A program made the translations under genes and the position numbers. From Ghiorsea sp. (GTDB lineage Bacteria; Pseudomonadota; Zetaproteobacteria; Mariprofundales; Mariprofundaceae): a stretch of 11,487 nucleotides of DNA. Shown here in pieces: positions 7,928 through 11,487 of the stretch. Below the pieces are notes generated by a model. That model ran no database searches and was not told the origin of the DNA. It worked only from the letters and a program-made list of their open reading frames with translations. The stretch covers positions 1 to 11,487 of the forward strand of contig JAUZQX010000130.1 in assembly GCA_030950765.1 (NCBI GenBank). The letters run 5' to 3'. Position 1 is the stretch's first letter. Every line of letters starts with the position of its first letter.

Positions 7928-8105
7928 GGGTTTACGCTTTGGCTTTATAGTGATAGGTGAACACGTGGTGTGTTGTGTTTTTTGATTGGGGTGCTGGGGT
8001 TCTTATTGTAGGCTATAAATAAAAAAACTGCTCGTTGTTCCAGTATGCCAATATAACTATAAAACGGGTAGGTTTTCAAAGCACCTTTCGCTTTGGTTTC
8101 TTATG

Positions 8106-8114
8106 TGCTATAAA
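8106..8114 (+). promoter_or_regulatory. Candidate extended -10 promoter for the initiating transferase gene
   Basis: TGCTATAAA fits an extended -10 (TGn plus TATAAA, five of six to consensus), with no good -35 (TTTCGC at 17 bases). It would start transcription near 8121 and give a leader of about 110 bases before the TTG at 8230. A weaker alternative is TTGTTC (8035-8040), 17 bases, TATAAA (8058-8063). Confidence 0.3.
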
Positions 8115-8229
8115 ATGTCATACAAAGTGGTTACTGTTGCCCCGCTTTAGATATATAGGGTGGGCGCAGTTGTTAAAACGGACGTTAAGCGAGGCATCTA
8201 AGTTTCGTGAACCAAAAGGGGGTATAAGC

Positions 8230-9642
8230 TTGAATAAGGCAGTTTCACAGTCAAATCGACCGAAAAGAATGGTTGGATCCTCGGGCAATCTTTTAGCAAA
8301 GGCACAATTGGTTTTGGATATTGCTGTTGTAGAGCTTGTTCTTTTGTTCTGTGCATTTATCAAGGGCACACCTGATTTCTTTGTTTATTACTACCCAGCA
8401 GTTATAGCGCCTTTTTTGGTATGGTTGGTGTATTCAAACTCAGGTATTTATCGTAGGCATGCTGATCGAATGAGCCTGGCAATGAGCATTTCGTTTGCTT
8501 GGGCCAAGGTCGCAGCCTCACTTATTGTGATTGCATTTTTATTTAAAGTTTCTGAGTTATACTCAAGGCAAGTGATTTTCTCATGGTTTTTGATTGTTGC
8601 ACCTTTGCAGGTTGGCGTGCATGTCTTGGTCAATGCTTGGATGAAGAAGTGGACAAAAAAAGAGTCGAAACCTTCACTTATTGTTGGTGGCGGAGAGTTG
8701 TCTGCCTATCTTACTGAGCGTATCAATGCCAACCCGTGGACAGCCCATAAAATTGTCGGTGTTGTTTATGAAGGTGAAGGAAAAGAAAAGCTGTTGGTGA
8801 AAGATGTTCCCGTCTTGGGTGAGCTGGCAGATCTTAAGCGAATCGTGAAGGAGAAGGGTATTAAGCGCGTGTATTTTGCTTTGTGCATGAAGTCTTCATA
8901 CCAGCTTAAAGATATGCAATTGCAGCTTATTGATTTAAATGTTGATATTGTCTGGGCTCCAGATATTTTAGGGTTGCATATGTTAAGCCCCAGTGTGAAA
9001 GAGGTTGCAGGTATACCTTTGTACTATTTGTCTGAAAGCCCGATGACAGAAGGTGCACTGGTGAGTAAACTTTTATTGGATAAGGTGGCTGCCTTTGGTG
9101 CACTATTAACGCTTTCCCCAATTATGATATTGGCTGCCTTGGCTGTGAAGACTACCTCTCCAGGGCCTATTTTCTTTCGTCAGGAGAGGCATGGCTTGGA
9201 TGGTAAAATCATACATATATTAAAGTTTCGCAGCATGAAAGTTCATCAGGAGCAAGATGGTGAGGTTTCACAGGCAGTTAAAGGTGATGCTCGGTTGACA
9301 AAGGTTGGTTCATTTTTACGTAAAAGTAGTATTGATGAATTGCCACAAATCCTTAATGTGTTAAAGGGTGATATGTCGCTGGTTGGCCCTAGACCACATG
9401 CTGTATCACATAATCATTTTTACTCGGAAAAAATCAGTGTATATATGTCGCGCCATCGCATTCTTCCTGGCATGACAGGTTTGGCACAAGTGAATGGTTG
9501 TCGCGGTGAGACAGACACATTAGAAAAAATGGAAAAACGCGTGGAGTATGACTTGACCTATATTAATAACTGGTCTGTTTGGCTCGATATTCGTATCATG
9601 ATTAAAACTGTATACACATTGTTCTCCAAAAACGCATACTGA
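8230..9642 (+). CDS. Undecaprenyl-phosphate sugar phosphotransferase (WcaJ/WbaP type), initiating enzyme
   Basis: Polyisoprenyl-phosphate hexose-1-phosphate transferase that starts each repeat unit by moving sugar-1-phosphate (glucose or galactose) from a UDP-sugar to undecaprenyl phosphate at the inner membrane. From TTG at 8230 it has 470 residues, the usual family length. I chose this start because AAAAGGGGG (8214-8222) sits seven bases upstream; the frame is open back beyond 8035 but that extension looks non-coding, and an ATG at 8269 has a poorer site. Four N-terminal hydrophobic segments (about 26-46, 54-68, 92-106, 113-135) are followed by a nucleotide-fold-like middle domain (148-240, starting IVGGGE). 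After a membrane helix with Pro297 comes the catalytic domain: PGPIFFRQERHG (311-322), LKFRSMK (331-337), the catalytic Asp-Glu pair in SIDELPQ (D369, E370) and LVGPRPH (384-390). First gene of the plus block. The sugar cannot be told from sequence; WcaJ-like glucose transfer is a reasonable guess. Confidence 0.92.
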   Translation: MNKAVSQSNRPKRMVGSSGNLLAKAQLVLDIAVVELVLLFCAFIKGTPDFFVYYYPAVIAPFLVWLVYSNSGIYRRHADRMSLAMSISFAWAKVAASLIVIAFLFKVSELYSRQVIFSWFLIVAPLQVGVHVLVNAWMKKWTKKESKPSLIVGGGELSAYLTERINANPWTAHKIVGVVYEGEGKEKLLVKDVPVLGELADLKRIVKEKGIKRVYFALCMKSSYQLKDMQLQLIDLNVDIVWAPDILGLHMLSPSVKEVAGIPLYYLSESPMTEGALVSKLLLDKVAAFGALLTLSPIMILAALAVKTTSPGPIFFRQERHGLDGKIIHILKFRSMKVHQEQDGEVSQAVKGDARLTKVGSFLRKSSIDELPQILNVLKGDMSLVGPRPHAVSHNHFYSEKISVYMSRHRILPGMTGLAQVNGCRGETDTLEKMEKRVEYDLTYINNWSVWLDIRIMIKTVYTLFSKNAY

Positions 9643-9662
9643 AAACGTGGTAAAATAATAAA

Positions 9663-9700
9663 TTGAGCTGGAAGGCTGTAGTCTGATGGATGCAGCTCAA
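9663..9700 (+). repeat. Intercistronic inverted repeat between the transferase gene and gmd
   Basis: TTGAGCTG (9663-9670) and CAGCTCAA (9693-9700) form a perfect 8-base stem with a 22-base loop in the 78-base gap between the two genes. There is no T-run after it, so it is not a standard intrinsic terminator; the ribosome binding site of gmd (AGGATAGG, 9711-9718) lies just downstream and outside the stem. It may stabilise or process the transcript, or bind a protein. Confidence 0.45.
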
Positions 9701-9720
9701 AAGTTGGATAAGGATAGGTA

Positions 9721-10842
9721 ATGAAAAAAGTAGCATTGATTACAGGTGTAACAGGGCAGGATGGCTCTTATTTAGCGGAATTTTTATTGGAAAAAGGTTA
9801 TGAGGTTCATGGCATTAAACGTAGAGCATCATCATTGAACACCCAACGTGTAGATCATATTTATCAAGACCCACATGTGGAAAACAAACATTTTGTATTG
9901 CACTATGGCGACCTATCCGATTCTTCAAATCTAACGCGTATTATTCAAGAAGTTCAGCCTGATGAGGTGTATAATCTTGGTGCGCAATCGCATGTGGCAG
10001 TGAGCTTTGACTCCCCAGAATATACGGCAGATGTGGATGCACTGGGCACATTGCGTTTGCTTGAGGCGATTCGTTTGTTGGGTTTGGAAAAGAAAGTGAA
10101 GTTTTATCAAGCTTCGACTTCGGAACTGTTTGGCGAAGTGCAAGAAATTCCGCAAAAAGAAACCACGCCGTTTTATCCGCGCTCACCGTATGCTGTAGCT
10201 AAAATGTATGCCTATTGGATTGTGGTCAATTATCGCGAATCGTATGGCATGTATGCTTGTAATGGTATTTTGTTTAACCACGAATCACCGCGCCGTGGTG
10301 AAACCTTTGTCACACGCAAAATCACCCGTGGTTTGGCGAATATTGCCCAAGGTTTAGAGCAGTGTTTGTTTATGGGTAATATTAATGCACTGCGTGATTG
10401 GGGCCATGCCAAAGATTATGTGCGTATGCAGTGGATGATGTTGCAGCAAGATGAGCCAGATGATTTTGTGATTGCAACTGGGGTTCAATATTCTGTGCGT
10501 CAGTTTATCGAATGGTCGGCGGCAGAGCTTGGTATTACCATGCGGTTTGAAGGAGAAGGGCTTGAAGAAAAGGGCATTATTGCATCCCTTGATGGTGATA
10601 AAGCCCCAGCCTTGAATGTTGGTGATGTGATTGTGCAAATTGATCCGCGTTATTTCCGCCCTGCAGAAGTGGAAACACTGCTTGGCGACCCAAGCAAAGC
10701 TAAAAAAGAATTGGGCTGGACACCAGAAATCACTGTACAGGAAATGTGTGCGGAGATGGTTGCAGAAGATTTAAAAGTTGCCCAACGCCATGCTTTATTA
10801 AAAGAGCATGGGCATGATATTCCTGTGGCTGTAGAAAGTTAG
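9721..10842 (+). CDS. gmd: GDP-mannose 4,6-dehydratase
   Basis: Converts GDP-D-mannose to GDP-4-keto-6-deoxy-D-mannose, the first step to GDP-L-fucose (also to GDP-rhamnose or perosamine), in the cytoplasm. At 373 residues it matches E. coli Gmd in length. It is a short-chain dehydrogenase-type protein with the NADP-binding Rossmann motif TGVTGQDG (8-15), the catalytic Thr133/Ser134/Glu135 in ASTSELFGE, and Tyr157 and Lys161 in SPYAVAK. RRASSLNTQRVDH (34-46) and NHESPRRGETFVTRK (186-200) are hallmark Gmd stretches. The ATG has AGGATAGG (9711-9718) just upstream. It lies 78 bases after the initiating transferase gene and two bases before the ORF6N gene. With the fucose synthase gene at the window end, it indicates an L-fucose or related 6-deoxyhexose in the polymer. 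Confidence 0.97.
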   Translation: MKKVALITGVTGQDGSYLAEFLLEKGYEVHGIKRRASSLNTQRVDHIYQDPHVENKHFVLHYGDLSDSSNLTRIIQEVQPDEVYNLGAQSHVAVSFDSPEYTADVDALGTLRLLEAIRLLGLEKKVKFYQASTSELFGEVQEIPQKETTPFYPRSPYAVAKMYAYWIVVNYRESYGMYACNGILFNHESPRRGETFVTRKITRGLANIAQGLEQCLFMGNINALRDWGHAKDYVRMQWMMLQQDEPDDFVIATGVQYSVRQFIEWSAAELGITMRFEGEGLEEKGIIASLDGDKAPALNVGDVIVQIDPRYFRPAEVETLLGDPSKAKKELGWTPEITVQEMCAEMVAEDLKVAQRHALLKEHGHDIPVAVES

Positions 10843-10844
10843 TC

Positions 10845-11387
10845 ATGCAGGTGTTTGCGTTCGAAAAAATAAAGTCTCTTATTGTTAGTGTTCGGGATAA
10901 ATCAGTATTGGTGGATCGTGATGTTGCAGGCTTGTATGGTGTTGCAACGAAGGAGGTTAACCAAGCAGTTGCAAATAATCCTGATAAGTTTCCTGAAGGT
11001 TATGTTTTTGAGTTGAGTGAAGAAGAGAAGCTGGAGGTGGTCAAAAAAAATGACCACCTTGAAAACATAAAGTTTTCCCCATATTTGCCTAAGGTCTTTA
11101 CTGAAAAAGGCTTGTACATGTTGGCAACAATTTTAAAAGGTCAGCAGGCAACACAAACAACATTATCTATCATTGAAACATTTTCAAAAACTCGAGAGCT
11201 GTCCCGTACGGTGAATGAGCTTTCGGCCCTAGAAGATAAAAAAGATCAACAAAGTTTAATGCAACGAAGTGGTGAACTCATTGACGAGATATTGGATGGT
11301 GATTTGCAAACAAGTGAAGCTGAGACGGTGATTGAATTAAATTTTACCGTGTTGAAATTCAAACATACAGTAAAGAAGAAGAAATAA
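10845..11387 (+). CDS. ORF6N-domain (KilA-N/phage antirepressor-like) protein
   Basis: A 180-residue protein whose first part matches the ORF6N DNA-binding domain common in phage antirepressors and scattered orphan bacterial genes. Visible signs: VSVRDKSVLVDRDVAGLYGV (residues 14-33), then KEVNQAVANNPDKFPEGYVF (36-55), and FTEKGLYMLATIL (85-97), which corresponds to the usual FTE.G...L...L segment. The C-terminal half (about 105-180) is helical-looking, charged and ends in KKKK; I recognise no domain there. The ATG lies two bases after the gmd stop and has only a weak purine run in front, and its TAA is followed at once by the fcl ATG, so it is probably translated as part of the sugar-nucleotide operon. 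No integrase, transposase or other phage gene is visible. The function is unknown; a local regulatory role or a selfish cargo gene are both possible. Confidence 0.85.
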   Translation: MQVFAFEKIKSLIVSVRDKSVLVDRDVAGLYGVATKEVNQAVANNPDKFPEGYVFELSEEEKLEVVKKNDHLENIKFSPYLPKVFTEKGLYMLATILKGQQATQTTLSIIETFSKTRELSRTVNELSALEDKKDQQSLMQRSGELIDEILDGDLQTSEAETVIELNFTVLKFKHTVKKKK

Positions 11388-11487
11388 ATGACTATAAAAC
11401 GAAAGAAAATTTATATTGCAGGTCATCGAGGCATGGTGGGTTCGGCAATTGTGAAACAGTTGCAGAATCAAGAAGGTGTTGAGCTTA
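11388..11487 (+). CDS. fcl: GDP-L-fucose synthase, N-terminal part (3' end outside window)
   Basis: Epimerase-reductase that turns GDP-4-keto-6-deoxymannose into GDP-L-fucose using NADPH, the step following Gmd. Only 33 codons are visible, but the start KIYIAGHRGMVGSAIV (residues 7-22) is the characteristic Rossmann signature GHRGMVGSA of Fcl/WcaG. The ATG follows the ORF6N stop directly (TAAATG), with a purine-rich AAGAAGAAG stretch upstream as a ribosome binding site. Pairing with gmd supports the call; the catalytic Ser-Tyr-Lys residues lie beyond the window. Confidence 0.9.
   Translation, partial: MTIKRKKIYIAGHRGMVGSAIVKQLQNQEGVEL

Larger units (their letters stand above)
7609..8229. promoter_or_regulatory. 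Divergent intergenic region of the EPS locus, long leaders on both sides
   Basis: This 621-base, AT-rich stretch separates the two divergent blocks and should hold their promoters and operators. I see no convincing gene: an open frame on the minus strand (7892-7605) and the upstream extension of the transferase frame (8035-8229) both lack family resemblance and ribosome binding sites. Listed separately are a minus-strand promoter candidate near 7899-7927, a plus-strand extended -10 near 8106-8114 and an inverted repeat in the minus leader. A small inverted repeat AACAC-5-GTGTT (7960-7974) lies between the two promoter candidates and could be an operator. A CAAAGC-7-GCTTTG hairpin (8077-8095) lies just upstream of the plus candidate. 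I found no recognisable JUMPstart/ops element or sigma-54 promoter by eye. Confidence 0.6.

Noticed and set aside
8035..8229. 65-codon N-terminal extension of the initiating transferase
   Set aside because: The residues look unlike the family, the promoter candidates fall inside it, and a strong Shine-Dalgarno precedes the TTG at 8230 that gives the usual length.
9663..9700. Intrinsic terminator between the transferase gene and gmd
   Set aside because: The stem is not GC-rich and is not followed by a T-run; the genes are more likely co-transcribed.
10843..11387. Prophage or insertion element carrying the ORF6N gene
   Set aside because: No integrase, transposase, flanking direct repeats or other phage genes are visible, and the neighbours are intact with near-zero spacing.

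Overview
The window comes from a Gram-negative bacterium of moderately low GC, most likely a proteobacterium. This is indicated by an outer-membrane polysaccharide export lipoprotein, an OmpA-type peptidoglycan-binding domain and a Wzc-type inner-membrane kinase. I cannot name the genus from sequence alone. Apart from recJ at the left edge, the region is an exopolysaccharide or capsule locus of the Wzx/Wzy-dependent type, built as two divergent gene blocks around a 621-base intergenic region.

Layout: bases 1-1080 (+) hold the C-terminal two thirds of recJ, which converges on and overlaps the end of the EPS block. The minus-strand block reads leftward from about 7608: a very large lipoprotein (7608-5029) joining a seven-repeat FG-GAP/VCBS propeller, an OmpA domain and a Wza-type export domain; a Wzc-like chain-length regulator and tyrosine autokinase (5029-2747); a 65-residue single-pass membrane protein (2744-2547); and a Wzy/WaaL-like multi-pass membrane protein (from 2445 or more probably from about 2550, down to 1066). 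These genes overlap or lie within a few bases of each other. The region from 7609 to 8229 carries candidate promoters for both directions and long leaders, with no gene I can support. The plus-strand block holds a WcaJ/WbaP-type initiating sugar-phosphate transferase (8230-9642), gmd (9721-10842), an ORF6N-domain protein (10845-11387) and the first 33 codons of a GDP-L-fucose synthase gene (11388 to the window end).

How it works together (inference from families): the plus-strand genes start the repeat unit on undecaprenyl phosphate and supply GDP-4-keto-6-deoxymannose and then GDP-L-fucose. The minus-strand genes polymerise the repeat units and move the polymer through the envelope. Flippase, other glycosyltransferases and a phosphatase for the kinase are not in the window.

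The most unusual items are the FG-GAP/OmpA/Wza fusion, the phage-type ORF6N gene wedged between gmd and fcl with almost no spacing, and the polymerase gene whose real start seems to lie upstream of any standard start codon.
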